DNA of 37,834 nt from DATGCT01 sp964495575 (GCA_964495575.1 CAZBVS010000004.1:1-37834), one strand, 5' to 3'; shown: positions 1 to 8,524, counted from the stretch's first letter. The notes: generated by a model from the letters alone, not told the origin. A program made the numbers and translations.

Positions 1-1
1 T

Positions 2-871
2 ATGAATTTATTGAAATTACTTAAAAAATATGAGAGCAAGGATCAGGCAATAGGTCATTTTAATATTGCTAACTTTGATATGTTAAAGGCAATATCAAAC
101 GTAGCGGAAAGGTATGAAATACCAATGGTTATCGGTACTTCAGAAGGGGAATGGGGGTATCTTGGATGTGGTAATGTTTCTCGGATGATTGATAGTTATA
201 ACAATGACTTTTCTGAACTTGATCGCTATTTGTTTTTAAATGGTGATCATACTCATACAGTAGATAACCTTAAAAAATTAGTGAAGGTGGGATATGATAT
301 GGTCATTTTTGATGCAGCTGACTCAAGTTTTGATAAAAATATTAAAAGAACGAAAAAGGCTGTTGAAGTTGTTAAGAGTATTAATCCTGAAATTTTAGTT
401 GAGGGTGAGCTTGGGTATATTGGTAAGTCTTCAAAAATGTTAGATGAAGTTCCTGATGATGTTTCAATTAAGCTTGAAGATTTACCAACAGCAGAGGAAG
501 CAAAAGAGTTTGTAGAAAAAACAGGAATAGATTTGTTAGCTCCAGCCGTTGGGAATATTCACGGGATGATGAAGAATGCTTCTAATCCAAGTTTGAGTAT
601 AGAGAGGATAAAAGAGATAAAGGAAGTGGTAGATGTGCCGCTTGTTTTGCATGGTGGATCCGGGTTATCTGATGAGGATTTCAAGAAGGCTGTTAAGGCA
701 GGGATATCGATGATTCATGTAAGTACAGAGATAAGGAATGCCTGGCGTAACTCTTTAGAAAAGGCGCTAGAAGAGTCTGATGAAATAGCTCCATACAAGA
801 TAGTCCCTCCTGTGGTTTCTGCAATAGAGGAGGTGATAGAAGGGAAGGTCAAGCTTTTCTATGATTTATAA
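2..871 (+). CDS. fba: Class II fructose-bisphosphate aldolase
   Basis: A zinc-dependent aldolase that interconverts fructose-1,6-bisphosphate with DHAP and glyceraldehyde-3-phosphate in the cytosol. The 289-residue length fits the short class II (Fba/GatY/KbaY) family. Visible landmarks are GHFNIANFDMLKAI near the N-terminus, the D82-H83 pair (metal and base), VEGELG at 133-138 with the acidic ligand, H187 in GNIHG, and LHGGSG at 216-221 with H217. Fructose-bisphosphate is the likely substrate because gap, rpe, rpiB and transketolase genes lie in the same window; tagatose-bisphosphate cannot be excluded. ATG is at base 2 and fits the usual family start, but upstream DNA is not visible. An AT-rich hairpin follows. 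Confidence 0.9.
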   Translation: MNLLKLLKKYESKDQAIGHFNIANFDMLKAISNVAERYEIPMVIGTSEGEWGYLGCGNVSRMIDSYNNDFSELDRYLFLNGDHTHTVDNLKKLVKVGYDMVIFDAADSSFDKNIKRTKKAVEVVKSINPEILVEGELGYIGKSSKMLDEVPDDVSIKLEDLPTAEEAKEFVEKTGIDLLAPAVGNIHGMMKNASNPSLSIERIKEIKEVVDVPLVLHGGSGLSDEDFKKAVKAGISMIHVSTEIRNAWRNSLEKALEESDEIAPYKIVPPVVSAIEEVIEGKVKLFYDL

Positions 872-928
872 AATATCTGAACGTTTAATATTAAATTTTC
901 TTTGGAGTAAGTTTTTAAATAAATCATT

Positions 929-954
929 AAATAACTCACATGTGTGAGTTATTT
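929..954. terminator. AT-rich hairpin after the aldolase gene
   Basis: A perfect 12-bp stem (arms 929-940 and 943-954) closes on a 2-base centre and is followed by a T-rich run. The arms contain AAATAACTCA/TGAGTTATTT, the same ten bases as the hairpin between gatB and miaA. It is probably the aldolase terminator. Confidence 0.65.
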
Positions 955-965
955 TAATTTATGTT

Positions 966-993
966 AAATAATTAACGTAGGAGTTAATTATTT
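966..993. other. Second hairpin in front of the RF1 gene
   Basis: An 11-bp perfect AT-only-plus-one-GC stem (arms 966-976 and 983-993) encloses the purine-rich loop GTAGGA. It sits 12 bases after the first hairpin and about 35 bases before the RF1 start. It may be a second terminator or a leader structure; its role is not known. Confidence 0.5.
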
Positions 994-1028
994 GAGTTTT
1001 TAAGTGTTTTTACCTAATATATTGATAT

Positions 1029-1766
1029 ATGACTAATAAAGTAAACAAAATATTATTAGAAATACGAGCTGGAGCCGGAGGTGATGAAGCAGCTCTTTTT
1101 GCTGAGGATTTAGGAAAGATGTATAAAAATTATTGTAAAGATCAGGGGTGGTCTTTTAAGGTAAAGGATTATACTAGGAATAAAGAAGGGGGATTTAAAA
1201 CCTTGATTATCAAAGTTAAAGGTCAAGGGGTCTATAGCGCTTTGCGACATGAGTCTGGGGTTCATAGAGTACAACGTGTGCCAGAAACTGAAAGTTCAGG
1301 TAGGATTCATACATCAACGGCGTCTGTTGCTGTTTTGCCGGTTATTAAGCCGAGTAAGGTTAAGATAAATAAGAATGATTTGGATATTGATTTTTTCAGA
1401 TCTTCTGGTCCCGGAGGGCAGAATGTTAACAAAGTAGAAACTGCGGTAAGGATTACTCATAAACCTTCCGGAGTCACAGTTTCTTCTCAAGAAGAAAGAT
1501 CTCAGGCAAGGAATCGAGAACGAGCTATGGCTATGCTTAGAGGAGAACTTTTGGAGCATCGAAGGAAAAAGAAACAAGAAAAAATAGGTTCAACCAGGAA
1601 GGAGCAGATTGGAAAAGCACAGAGGGCAGAGAAGATTAGGACTTATAACTTTCCTCAAAATAGGATAACTGATCACAGAATTGGTAAAAAATGGAAACAG
1701 TTAGAGAGAATAATGGATGGAGATATGGATGTGGTGATAAGAGCAATGAAGAAAAACTTAGATTAA
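1029..1766 (+). CDS. prfA: Peptide chain release factor 1, short form lacking domain 1
   Basis: Recognises UAA/UAG stop codons and triggers peptidyl-tRNA hydrolysis. It is 245 residues against about 355 for typical RF1. The protein opens directly at EIRAGAGGDEAALFA, which in normal RF1 follows an N-terminal domain of roughly 100 residues. Domain 2 is intact, with RVPETESSGRIHTS carrying the P-x-T stop-recognition tripeptide, and so is SSGPGGQNVN with the catalytic GGQ. The 157 bases upstream hold only hairpins and no coding frame, so this is not a simple frameshift. Domain 1 normally contacts RF3 and PrmC. PrfH-type rescue factors also lack domain 1, but the P-x-T motif argues for RF1. The start is the ATG at 1029, without a Shine-Dalgarno site. 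Confidence 0.85.
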   Translation: MTNKVNKILLEIRAGAGGDEAALFAEDLGKMYKNYCKDQGWSFKVKDYTRNKEGGFKTLIIKVKGQGVYSALRHESGVHRVQRVPETESSGRIHTSTASVAVLPVIKPSKVKINKNDLDIDFFRSSGPGGQNVNKVETAVRITHKPSGVTVSSQEERSQARNRERAMAMLRGELLEHRRKKKQEKIGSTRKEQIGKAQRAEKIRTYNFPQNRITDHRIGKKWKQLERIMDGDMDVVIRAMKKNLD

Positions 1767-1782
1767 TTTATTTTAAGAACGT

Positions 1783-1812
1783 AAAACCTCGACTTTTGAA
1801 AGTCGGGGTTTT
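1783..1812 (+). terminator. Intrinsic terminator after prfA
   Basis: A 13-bp stem (1783-1795 with 1800-1812, one G-U pair) closes on TTGA and is followed by a long T tract. It separates prfA from the convergent transglycosylase gene, whose stop codon is at 1829-1831. Confidence 0.9.
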
Positions 1813-1828
1813 TTATTTTTTTTTATTA

Positions 1829-3283
1829 TTAACTTTCTTGAAGAATATCTATGTCTTTTTGAAGTTCTTGAGCTTTGTTTACAACGGCGTCTCCGTACCA
1901 GAATCGGTAAGTCCACCACCGGCTTCCAGCATAATATTTTGCGGCGGCACATCTTTCTAATAGTTTTTGGTGAGGAAGAATGTGGTCGTATTCATTTGCA
2001 TAGTCCTGACAGCCGGAAGTCTGGATAAGTTCTTTTATATAGATTGAGGTAGCGGCGAATGCATCTTCGTTACGCCATGGGTTGGAAGGTCTGTTTCCAG
2101 TGATAGAGCCGATTTCATCTTCACTTTTGTCGTATGTCCATTCACCGCTTTTTTTGTTGTATCCACCGTATATTGCCCAGGTTGATGGAATAAATTGAGC
2201 TGGTCCCATAGCACCTCCATAAGCGCCGTGAGCGTTAGGGCAGGAAACTTTAGTGACTGTAGAGTTTCCTTCAAGGCCTAGGTTTTTAAGGATGGCTTTG
2301 AAGACCGGAATGTCTCGTTCAGGGTGCATAGCGTTTTGGTAAGAACATTGGCCTACATTTTTACCGAGAAGTGATTCACGACTTAAGATAGCTAAGGTTA
2401 AAGCTGCTCTTACTCCTGTAGCACCTTCTGCGAGTTTGGCAAGATTGTATGCTTTTTCAAATGTTAGTTCACCACCACCGATAAGGTGGAATATTCTACT
2501 TCTTATTTCTGCGGCAGTTTTCTTGGTTTCCGCAAGCATTTCTTGATATTTAGATTCTTGATTTTGGGTTTGTTCAAGGAGGTTTGATTTGTGAGATTTT
2601 GTGTATTGCAGCTGTTGTTTTTGATTCTCTCTTATCTCTTTAAGGTTCTCTATGTCATCCTTTTCTAAAGCTAATTCTTGTTTTTGACTTATTAAATTTT
2701 GTCTAAGATTTATTATATTCTTTAGTGAGTTTTGAATATTGTTTTGAACTAAGAGGATTTCATTTATGTTATTGAAAAAATCTGATATTTTTTGATTTTG
2801 GAGGAGGATCACAATCAGGGTTTGATTGTCGGATTCATAAACATTTTGAAGAGCGGAGCCAAGAGCTTCTTTATGAGTTTCTATTTTATTTTGAGTTTGG
2901 TTTATTTGTCTTTGGGTTTCATATATGTTGTTGTTTAACTTTTGGAGAGAAATATTTACAGCTTCTATTTTTAAGTTTAATTGTCTGGTTCTGGCGTTGA
3001 TACTGTAAATTTCATTCTTTAAAGTTCTTTCTTGGTTTTGATATTGATCAATCTTTTTTTCTTGCTCAGTCATTTCTTTTTCAAGTTCCTCAAGCCTTTC
3101 CTCAAGGTTTTTTCGGTGTTCTGCTACAGCTTCGGGAGATAGATTTTCTAGGTTAGGAGTTGATGTAGCTGTTTCTTGAGCATTTATTTTTGTGGTTGGT
3201 GTGAGTAAGGTAGCAAAAATAAGGAACCCTAGTGAGATAAGGATTCCTTTTAATATTTTTTTATAGCTATTATTGCGTTGCAT
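1829..3283 (-). CDS. Secreted coiled-coil lytic transglycosylase
   Basis: A peptidoglycan-cleaving enzyme predicted to act outside the cytoplasmic membrane. Residues 1-35 form a signal peptide with a likely cleavage after INA. Residues ~45-265 are a long Glu/Gln/Lys-rich coiled coil like those of EnvC or CwlO. The C-terminal ~200 residues are a transglycosylase domain: TLAILSRESLLG holds the predicted catalytic Glu (E303) and YGGAMGPAQFIPSTW is typical of MltB-like enzymes. The four or more cysteines in this domain could form disulfides. It lies downstream of rpmE-rplY on the same strand. In coiled-coil hydrolases of this kind the coil usually controls activity during division; that role is inferred here. 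Confidence 0.85.
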   Translation of the reverse strand: MQRNNSYKKILKGILISLGFLIFATLLTPTTKINAQETATSTPNLENLSPEAVAEHRKNLEERLEELEKEMTEQEKKIDQYQNQERTLKNEIYSINARTRQLNLKIEAVNISLQKLNNNIYETQRQINQTQNKIETHKEALGSALQNVYESDNQTLIVILLQNQKISDFFNNINEILLVQNNIQNSLKNIINLRQNLISQKQELALEKDDIENLKEIRENQKQQLQYTKSHKSNLLEQTQNQESKYQEMLAETKKTAAEIRSRIFHLIGGGELTFEKAYNLAKLAEGATGVRAALTLAILSRESLLGKNVGQCSYQNAMHPERDIPVFKAILKNLGLEGNSTVTKVSCPNAHGAYGGAMGPAQFIPSTWAIYGGYNKKSGEWTYDKSEDEIGSITGNRPSNPWRNEDAFAATSIYIKELIQTSGCQDYANEYDHILPHQKLLERCAAAKYYAGSRWWTYRFWYGDAVVNKAQELQKDIDILQES

Positions 3284-3331
3284 ACTAGAATAATACCACA
3301 GTTTTGTGTGAGTTGTTAAAAGTATGCAGTC

Positions 3332-4018
3332 TTATTCTTCTTTTGGTTCTTCCTCTTCAGTTTCGTCTTTTTCTTCAATTATCTCAGGACCTTCCTCTTC
3401 TTCTCCGATGTCTTCGAGTTCTTCAGTTAGTGGAGCAACTTCAGGTTCTTCTTCAACAATTTCTTCTTCTTTCTCAGAGACAGTTACTACAGCGTTGTTT
3501 TCTTTCGTCTTTATTTCAATATCTTCTGGGACTTCAAGGTCTTTTACATATATTTTGTCCTGAGTTGATTCAAGATTTGAGATATCAACTTCTATTTCAT
3601 CAGGTATATCTTGAGGGAGAGACTCAATCCCGATCTCGTCTAGTACTTGGACAATAATTAGGCCTTCTTTTTCAGCAGGAGCTTCACCAGTTAAGGTGAT
3701 TGGGACTTCAGTTTCAAGTTTAGTGTCACGACTTACCATGTAGAAGTCGATTGCTAGAGGCTCTCTTTTAATTGGGTGAACCTGGATGTCAGAAACTAGA
3801 GTAGGGACGGTTTCCTTTTCGTTTTCTATGTCCAGTTCAATAATGGTATTTTTTCCAGCCTTTTTATATACATCTATAAAGTCACTGTATGATACTGAAA
3901 GATGTTTATTTTCTATTTTAGGACCGAAAAGCTCAGCAGGAATAATACCTTCCTTGCGGAGGTTTTTTACCTTTTTGCCTAACACCTTTCTTTCTTTTAC
4001 TTTTAGTTTGATAGCCAT
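3332..4018 (-). CDS. rplY: 50S ribosomal protein L25, long Ctc/TL5 type
   Basis: Binds 5S rRNA in the large ribosomal subunit. The N-terminal L25 domain (~1-92) begins KLKVKERKVLGKKVKNLRKE and includes the usual IQVHPIKREPLAIDFY segment. A Ctc-type beta domain follows (~95-185), and the tail from about 186 to 228 is almost entirely Glu/Asp. Its start lies 2 bases after the end of rpmE, so the two are almost certainly co-transcribed and possibly translationally coupled. The acidic tail is longer than in many homologues. Confidence 0.93.
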   Translation of the reverse strand: MAIKLKVKERKVLGKKVKNLRKEGIIPAELFGPKIENKHLSVSYSDFIDVYKKAGKNTIIELDIENEKETVPTLVSDIQVHPIKREPLAIDFYMVSRDTKLETEVPITLTGEAPAEKEGLIIVQVLDEIGIESLPQDIPDEIEVDISNLESTQDKIYVKDLEVPEDIEIKTKENNAVVTVSEKEEEIVEEEPEVAPLTEELEDIGEEEEGPEIIEEKDETEEEEPKEE

Positions 4019-4020
4019 AT

Positions 4021-4242
4021 TTATTTCTTTTTACTTTGTTTAGCTTTTTGTTGTCTTGCTTTAAACTTCTCAGCTCTTCCAGCAGTGTCCACAAGCTGTT
4101 TTTTGCCAGTGTAAAAAGGATGACAGTTGCTGCAAACCTCAACCTCGATTTTTTCTTTGGTTGACCCTACGGTAAGGGTGTTGCCGCAAGCGCACTTTAT
4201 TTTGGCTTTGTTGTGATATTCTGGATGTATTTCTTTTTTCAT
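4021..4242 (-). CDS. rpmE: 50S ribosomal protein L31
   Basis: Small ribosomal protein at the subunit interface. At 73 residues it is of normal length and is the zinc-binding (C+) form: KCACGN and VCSNCHPFYTG supply the cysteine ligands. The C-terminus is Lys/Gln-rich. It is the first gene of the minus-strand rpmE-rplY unit and shares its upstream region with divergent gyrB. Confidence 0.95.
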   Translation of the reverse strand: MKKEIHPEYHNKAKIKCACGNTLTVGSTKEKIEVEVCSNCHPFYTGKKQLVDTAGRAEKFKARQQKAKQSKKK

Positions 4243-4278
4243 ATTTTTGTTTATTTAGATCTGAATTACTTCTGTTCA

Positions 4279-4307
4279 ATGTTATCGTAATTTATTTGTT
4301 TTGTCCA
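4279..4307 (-). promoter_or_regulatory. Predicted promoter of rpmE-rplY
   Basis: On the minus strand TGGACA (4302-4307) and TAACAT (4279-4284) are separated by 17 bases. The start of transcription would fall near 4272, about 30 bases before the rpmE ATG. Confidence 0.5.
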
Positions 4308-4328
4308 CCCTTTTGGAGGTTTGGGTAG

Positions 4329-4357
4329 TTGTTTTGAGGGGCTTTTTTTGATATTAT
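4329..4357 (+). promoter_or_regulatory. Predicted promoter of gyrB
   Basis: TTGTTT (4329-4334) and TATTAT (4352-4357) are spaced by 17 bases. The leader of about 60 bases contains a small CCCT/AGGG hairpin (4371-4382). Confidence 0.5.
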
Positions 4358-4422
4358 GAAGGTAAGGAGGCCCTTATCAGGGTTCTTTAAATTTGTTAAA
4401 TTAAGGTGAAATAAAGAAAAAT

Positions 4423-7400
4423 ATGGCAAAAAAGAAGAAAAAAAGTAAAAAAAGAAGGAAGCCTTTAGAAAAGTCAGATTATGGGGCAGAGGATATATAT
4501 GTATTAGAGGGGTTGGATCCAGTGAGGAGAAGACCAGGAATGTATATTGGTTCTACTGGCTCTGACGGGTTTCATCATTTGATTTGGGAGGTTATGGATA
4601 ACGCTATTGATGAAGCAATGGCCGGGTATGCTGACCGAGTTATCTTAGAGTTGTTGCCTGATAACAAGGTGAAAGTTACGGATAACGGGCGAGGGATTCC
4701 GGTGGAGAAGCATAAGCAAAGTGGAAAATCAGCTCTTGAGACAGTAATGACTACCTTGCATGCTGGAGGAAAGTTTGGAGGTGATTCATACAAGGTTGCT
4801 GGTGGTTTACACGGTGTAGGTGTTTCGGTGGTCAACGCTTTGTCGAAATGGTTAAAGGCTGAGGTTCGCCGGGATGGTAAGAAGTATGTTCAGGAGTATA
4901 AAAAAGGAGTTCCAGAAGGAAAGGTTAAAAAAGAGAAAGGGAAACATGATAATACAGGGACCACGGTTACCTTTAAACCAGATCCAGATATTTTTACAGA
5001 CAGTGCTAGGTTTAATTTTAATAGAATAATTAACCATCTTAGACAGCAAGCGTACTTAACTAAGGGGTTGAGAATTGATGTTTTAGACAAAAGAAAGGAT
5101 ACTTCTCAATCTTACGGTTTTTATTTTGAAGGAGGTTTAAAATCTTATCTCCAGTATCTTATCGGTAACGCAAAGATGATTCATAATAATGTATTCTATG
5201 TTCATAAAGAGCAGGATAATATAGATATTGAGGTAACTTTTGCGTACACAGATGATGTGGAGTGTGAAGAACATACTTTTGCGAATAATATTGATACAGC
5301 TGACGGAGGAATGCATTTGACTGGGTTTAGATCAGCATTAACCAGGTCTTTAAACGACTATGCAAGGAATGAGGAGATTCTGAAGGATTCTGATGATAAC
5401 TTTACCGGTCAGGATGTAAGAGAAGGATTGGTTGTAGCTGTTTCTGTGAAGTTGAGTTCTCCTCTTGAGCCACAGTTTGAGGGGCAGACGAAAGCGAGAT
5501 TGGGTAATCCTGAGGCAAGAAGTGCAGTGGAGACAGTAATGAATGAAGCACTAACTGAGTTTTTGGAGAGACATCCTTCTGATGCAAAGAAGATTTTAAA
5601 GAAAAATATGTTGGCTGCTAAGGCAAGGAAGGCTGCTAAAGCAGCAAAGGATACAGTATTGAGAAAAGGAGCACTTGATGGACTTTCTTTGCCAGGAAAG
5701 TTAGCTGATTGTATCTCAAGAAAGCCTGAGGAGTCGGAGTTGTTCATCGTTGAGGGAGACTCAGCCGGAGGTTGTTTTTCTGGGGACACAAAGGTAGCGC
5801 TTGCTGATGGGAGAAATGTTAGTTTTGAGAAGTTAGTAGAGGAGGCAAAGGAGGGTAAGAAGAATTATTGTTATACCATCAAAAATAATGGGAGTGTTGG
5901 GGTAGCTCCAATTAAAAATCCTAGAGTGACTAAAAAGAATGTAAAGGTTATAAGTGTAAAGCTTGATAACGGAAAGAAAATAAAATGTACTCCTGATCAT
6001 AAATTTATGCTTAGAGACGGTAGTTATAAAGAAGCAAAAGATTTAAAAGAAGGTGATTCAGTCATGCCTTTGAGAAGGAAATTATCTGAGAAAGGAGGAA
6101 AGATTACTATCGATGGTTATGAAATGGTTTTTGACCCAAGGAAAGATAAGTGGATATTTACACATTTATTGAGTGATAAATATAATCTTGATAAAGATAA
6201 ATATGAAAGAATTGAGAATTCTCATGTTCACCATAAGGACTTTGATAAACTGAACAATAACCCAAGTAATTTAGTTCGTATGGAAAAGGGAGATCATCTG
6301 AATCTTCATAGAGAGATGGCGGAGAAGAATTTGCACAAGCCTGAGGTTAGAGAGAAACTGAGGAAGATTAGAAAAAAACCAGAGTTTAGGGAAAAAATAA
6401 GGAAGGCAATGACTACCCCTAAAATGAGAAAAATGTTAAGTAAGAGAGCAAAGAAACAATGGGAGGATGATGAATACAAAAAATATATGACTAAGAAGTT
6501 CTTAGAATTTTATAATTCTAACAAAGAATATAGAAAGAAAGTTAAAAAACTTTTAAACGAGGAACAAAAAAAATATTGGTCAAAACCGGAGAATAGAGAG
6601 AAGCGTTCAAAGAGGGTAGAAAAATATTTTGAAGACCATCCTGAGAAAAAGGAAAGGTTATCCAAGATAGCAAAAAAACAGTGGGAAGATTCAGAATTGA
6701 GAGAGTGGCGAGCGAAAAAAACAAAAGAACAATGGACGGAGGAATTTAGAAGAAAGCGGAAAAAAGCCTATAATAAAACTTACAAAAATAAAGCCTTGGA
6801 AGCTTTAAATAGAATATATGAGGAGAGAGGAGAGATTGATACAGAAGAGTATAATAATATTAGAAAAAGAACAGGGGATAAAAGCTTGATTAGGTATGAC
6901 ACTATAAAAGAAAGATTTTTTGAAAACAGTGATGAAAAGCTAAAGGAGGCTGCTATTAATTACAACCACAAGATTGTTAATGTTGAGGGTATAGAAGAGA
7001 AGATGGATGTGTATGATCTAGAAGTAGAAGAAACTCATAATTTTGCCCTTGCTTCAGGAGTATTTGTTCATAATAGCGCAAAAGGAGGGCGGAACAAAAA
7101 GACGCAAGCAATTTTACCATTGAAGGGGAAAATACTGAATGTGGAGAAAGCAAGAATTGATAGAATGCTTAAGAATAAAGAGATAAAATCTTTGGTTATT
7201 GCTCTAGGGACAGCTATTTCGGATAATTTTGATATTTCAAAGTTAAGGTATGGGAAGGTGGTAATTATGACAGATGCTGATGTAGATGGAGCTCATATTA
7301 GAACGTTATTGCTTACCTTGTTTTATCGATATTTTGAAGAAATCATAGAACAGGGTCATTTGTACATTGCTAAACCTCCTTTGTATCAGCTAACTAGAGG

Positions 7401-7683
7401 AAGAAGAAGTGAGTATGCATATACAGAAGATGAGCGCAAGGAGTTAGAGAAGGAGATGGGGAACAAAGTTAGTGTGCAGAGGTATAAAGGTTTAGGAGAG
7501 ATGAACCCTGGTCAGTTATGGGAAACAACAATGAATCCTGAGAATAGAATATTAAAAAGAGTGGAGATAGAGGATGCCGCTGAAGCGGATAAGATGTTTG
7601 ATGTATTGATGGGAGGTGATGTAAAACCAAGAAAGAAGTTTATTCAGGCTCATGCTAAAGCGGTTAAAAATCTTGATATTTAA
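4423..7683 (+). CDS. gyrB: DNA gyrase subunit B, interrupted by an intein
   Basis: ATPase subunit of DNA gyrase, which introduces negative supercoils. The 1086-residue precursor comprises a 652-residue GyrB and a 434-residue in-frame intein. The ATPase domain shows EVMDNAIDEAMAGYA and GGLHGVGVSVVNALS. The TOPRIM domain shows VEGDSAGG just before the intein and MTDADVDGAHIRTLL after it. Splicing would join GDSAGG to SAKGGRN, restoring the conserved TOPRIM sequence exactly. The extein is near normal GyrB length apart from a polybasic N-terminus (MAKKKKKSKKRRK). The ATG has only a weak upstream AAGGTG. No gyrA lies in the window. Confidence 0.96.
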   Translation: MAKKKKKSKKRRKPLEKSDYGAEDIYVLEGLDPVRRRPGMYIGSTGSDGFHHLIWEVMDNAIDEAMAGYADRVILELLPDNKVKVTDNGRGIPVEKHKQSGKSALETVMTTLHAGGKFGGDSYKVAGGLHGVGVSVVNALSKWLKAEVRRDGKKYVQEYKKGVPEGKVKKEKGKHDNTGTTVTFKPDPDIFTDSARFNFNRIINHLRQQAYLTKGLRIDVLDKRKDTSQSYGFYFEGGLKSYLQYLIGNAKMIHNNVFYVHKEQDNIDIEVTFAYTDDVECEEHTFANNIDTADGGMHLTGFRSALTRSLNDYARNEEILKDSDDNFTGQDVREGLVVAVSVKLSSPLEPQFEGQTKARLGNPEARSAVETVMNEALTEFLERHPSDAKKILKKNMLAAKARKAAKAAKDTVLRKGALDGLSLPGKLADCISRKPEESELFIVEGDSAGGCFSGDTKVALADGRNVSFEKLVEEAKEGKKNYCYTIKNNGSVGVAPIKNPRVTKKNVKVISVKLDNGKKIKCTPDHKFMLRDGSYKEAKDLKEGDSVMPLRRKLSEKGGKITIDGYEMVFDPRKDKWIFTHLLSDKYNLDKDKYERIENSHVHHKDFDKLNNNPSNLVRMEKGDHLNLHREMAEKNLHKPEVREKLRKIRKKPEFREKIRKAMTTPKMRKMLSKRAKKQWEDDEYKKYMTKKFLEFYNSNKEYRKKVKKLLNEEQKKYWSKPENREKRSKRVEKYFEDHPEKKERLSKIAKKQWEDSELREWRAKKTKEQWTEEFRRKRKKAYNKTYKNKALEALNRIYEERGEIDTEEYNNIRKRTGDKSLIRYDTIKERFFENSDEKLKEAAINYNHKIVNVEGIEEKMDVYDLEVEETHNFALASGVFVHNSAKGGRNKKTQAILPLKGKILNVEKARIDRMLKNKEIKSLVIALGTAISDNFDISKLRYGKVVIMTDADVDGAHIRTLLLTLFYRYFEEIIEQGHLYIAKPPLYQLTRGRRSEYAYTEDERKELEKEMGNKVSVQRYKGLGEMNPGQLWETTMNPENRILKRVEIEDAAEADKMFDVLMGGDVKPRKKFIQAHAKAVKNLDI
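5773..7074 (+). mobile_element. GyrB intein with HNH homing endonuclease and helical repeat array
   Basis: The intein runs from C451 (CFSGDTKVALADGRN) to N884 (ALASGVFVHN), with S885 as the +1 nucleophile. Block B is CTPDHKFMLRDG, and YDLEVEETHNF precedes the C-terminal HN. These splicing blocks closely resemble the cyanobacterial Ssp GyrB intein as I remember it, at the same TOPRIM insertion site. Between them lies an HNH-type endonuclease (HVHHKDFDKLNNN from 601, then H625 and H629). A Lys/Arg-rich array follows at about 633-790, repeating units such as KKQWEDDE, KKQWEDSE and KEQWTEEF, like NUMOD-type DNA-binding modules. All splicing residues look intact, so it is probably active in splicing. 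Confidence 0.93.
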
Positions 7684-7684
7684 T

Positions 7685-7711
7685 TTGACAATTAGCTGTT
7701 TTAAGTATTAC
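7685..7711 (+). promoter_or_regulatory. Possible promoter of secE-nusG-rplK
   Basis: A perfect TTGACA (7685-7690) begins two bases after the gyrB stop. The best -10 candidate is TATTAC (7706-7711) at a short 15-base spacing, so the assignment is tentative. Confidence 0.4.
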
Positions 7712-7740
7712 TCTATTTAAGAGTTAATTATATAAAAGAG

Positions 7741-7923
7741 ATGTTTAATAAGATAAAAAACTTTTTAAAGGAGGCTCGTCAAGAGATCAAAAAGGTTAAT
7801 TGGCCCAGCCGAAAAGAAACTATAAAATATACCTTGTTTGTGATAGGTATTTCTTTAGCGGTGGCTATTTATTTAGGATTACTTGATTATGCTTTTACTA
7901 ACATTTTAAAACTCATCGTATAA
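7741..7923 (+). CDS. secE: Preprotein translocase subunit SecE
   Basis: Small single-span subunit that clamps SecY in the Sec translocon. The 60-residue protein has the conserved amphipathic stretch EARQEIKKVNWPSRKE followed by one membrane helix (~30-58). This is the minimal one-helix form. It is first in secE-nusG-rplK, a classic bacterial gene order, with nusG starting 3 bases after its stop. Confidence 0.94.
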   Translation: MFNKIKNFLKEARQEIKKVNWPSRKETIKYTLFVIGISLAVAIYLGLLDYAFTNILKLIV

Positions 7924-7926
7924 ATT

Positions 7927-8511
7927 ATGAGTAAGGATAAAAATAATAATCATCAAACTATATTAGGAACCTCTGATGAAGGAAAAGAAAGACATTGGTA
8001 TGCTGTTCATACATACTCTGGATATGAAGATGCGGTAACTAGGTATTTAAAACAAAGAGTGGAATCGTTAGCAATGGAGGATAAGATATTTAATGTTATT
8101 GTTCCGAAAGAGGCAAAGATTAAGATAAAGGGAGGAAAACGAAAAGTTGTTGAAGAAAAGATATTCCAAGGATATGTTTTGGTTGATATGATTTTAGACC
8201 AGGATTCCTGGTATGTAGTTAGGAATACTCCTCGAGTAGCAGGTTTTGTTTCTTCAGATCCGAAGAACCCAACCCCTCTTTCTAAAGAAGAGGTTGATGA
8301 CATTATGAATAGAATGAAGCAAGAAGAACCTACTCATAAAGTTGATTTTGAAAAAGGTGAGTCTGTTAAGATCACAGACGGTCCATTCAAAGATTATGAT
8401 GGTAAGGTGGCAGAGGTTGATGAAAGCCGAGGAAAGATTAAGGTGGTTGTTCCAATATTTGGTCGAGATACAACCGTTGAGTTAGATACCTTACAAGTAG
8501 AAAAAATATAA
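7927..8511 (+). CDS. nusG: Transcription termination/antitermination protein NusG
   Basis: Binds RNA polymerase to promote processive elongation and links it to Rho or the ribosome. The NGN domain spans ~22-125 (RHWYAVHTYSGYED, FQGYVLVDM, VVRNTPRVAGFV), and the KOW domain lies at ~140-175 (FEKGESVKITDGPFKDYDG). The first ~20 residues are a polar extension. The 194-residue length is near normal. It sits 3 bases after secE and 13 bases before rplK. Confidence 0.95.
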   Translation: MSKDKNNNHQTILGTSDEGKERHWYAVHTYSGYEDAVTRYLKQRVESLAMEDKIFNVIVPKEAKIKIKGGKRKVVEEKIFQGYVLVDMILDQDSWYVVRNTPRVAGFVSSDPKNPTPLSKEEVDDIMNRMKQEEPTHKVDFEKGESVKITDGPFKDYDGKVAEVDESRGKIKVVVPIFGRDTTVELDTLQVEKI

Positions 8512-8524
8512 TAAATAATAAAAC

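Noticed and set aside
29..1028. A possible upstream extension supplying RF1 domain 1
   Set aside because: The 872-1028 gap has stops in all three plus-strand frames and two hairpins; no RF1-like residues can be read there.
3304..3657. Plus-strand Leu/Ser-rich frames opposite rplY
   Set aside because: They are antisense shadows of the Glu-rich tail, which naturally yields Ser/Leu repeats.
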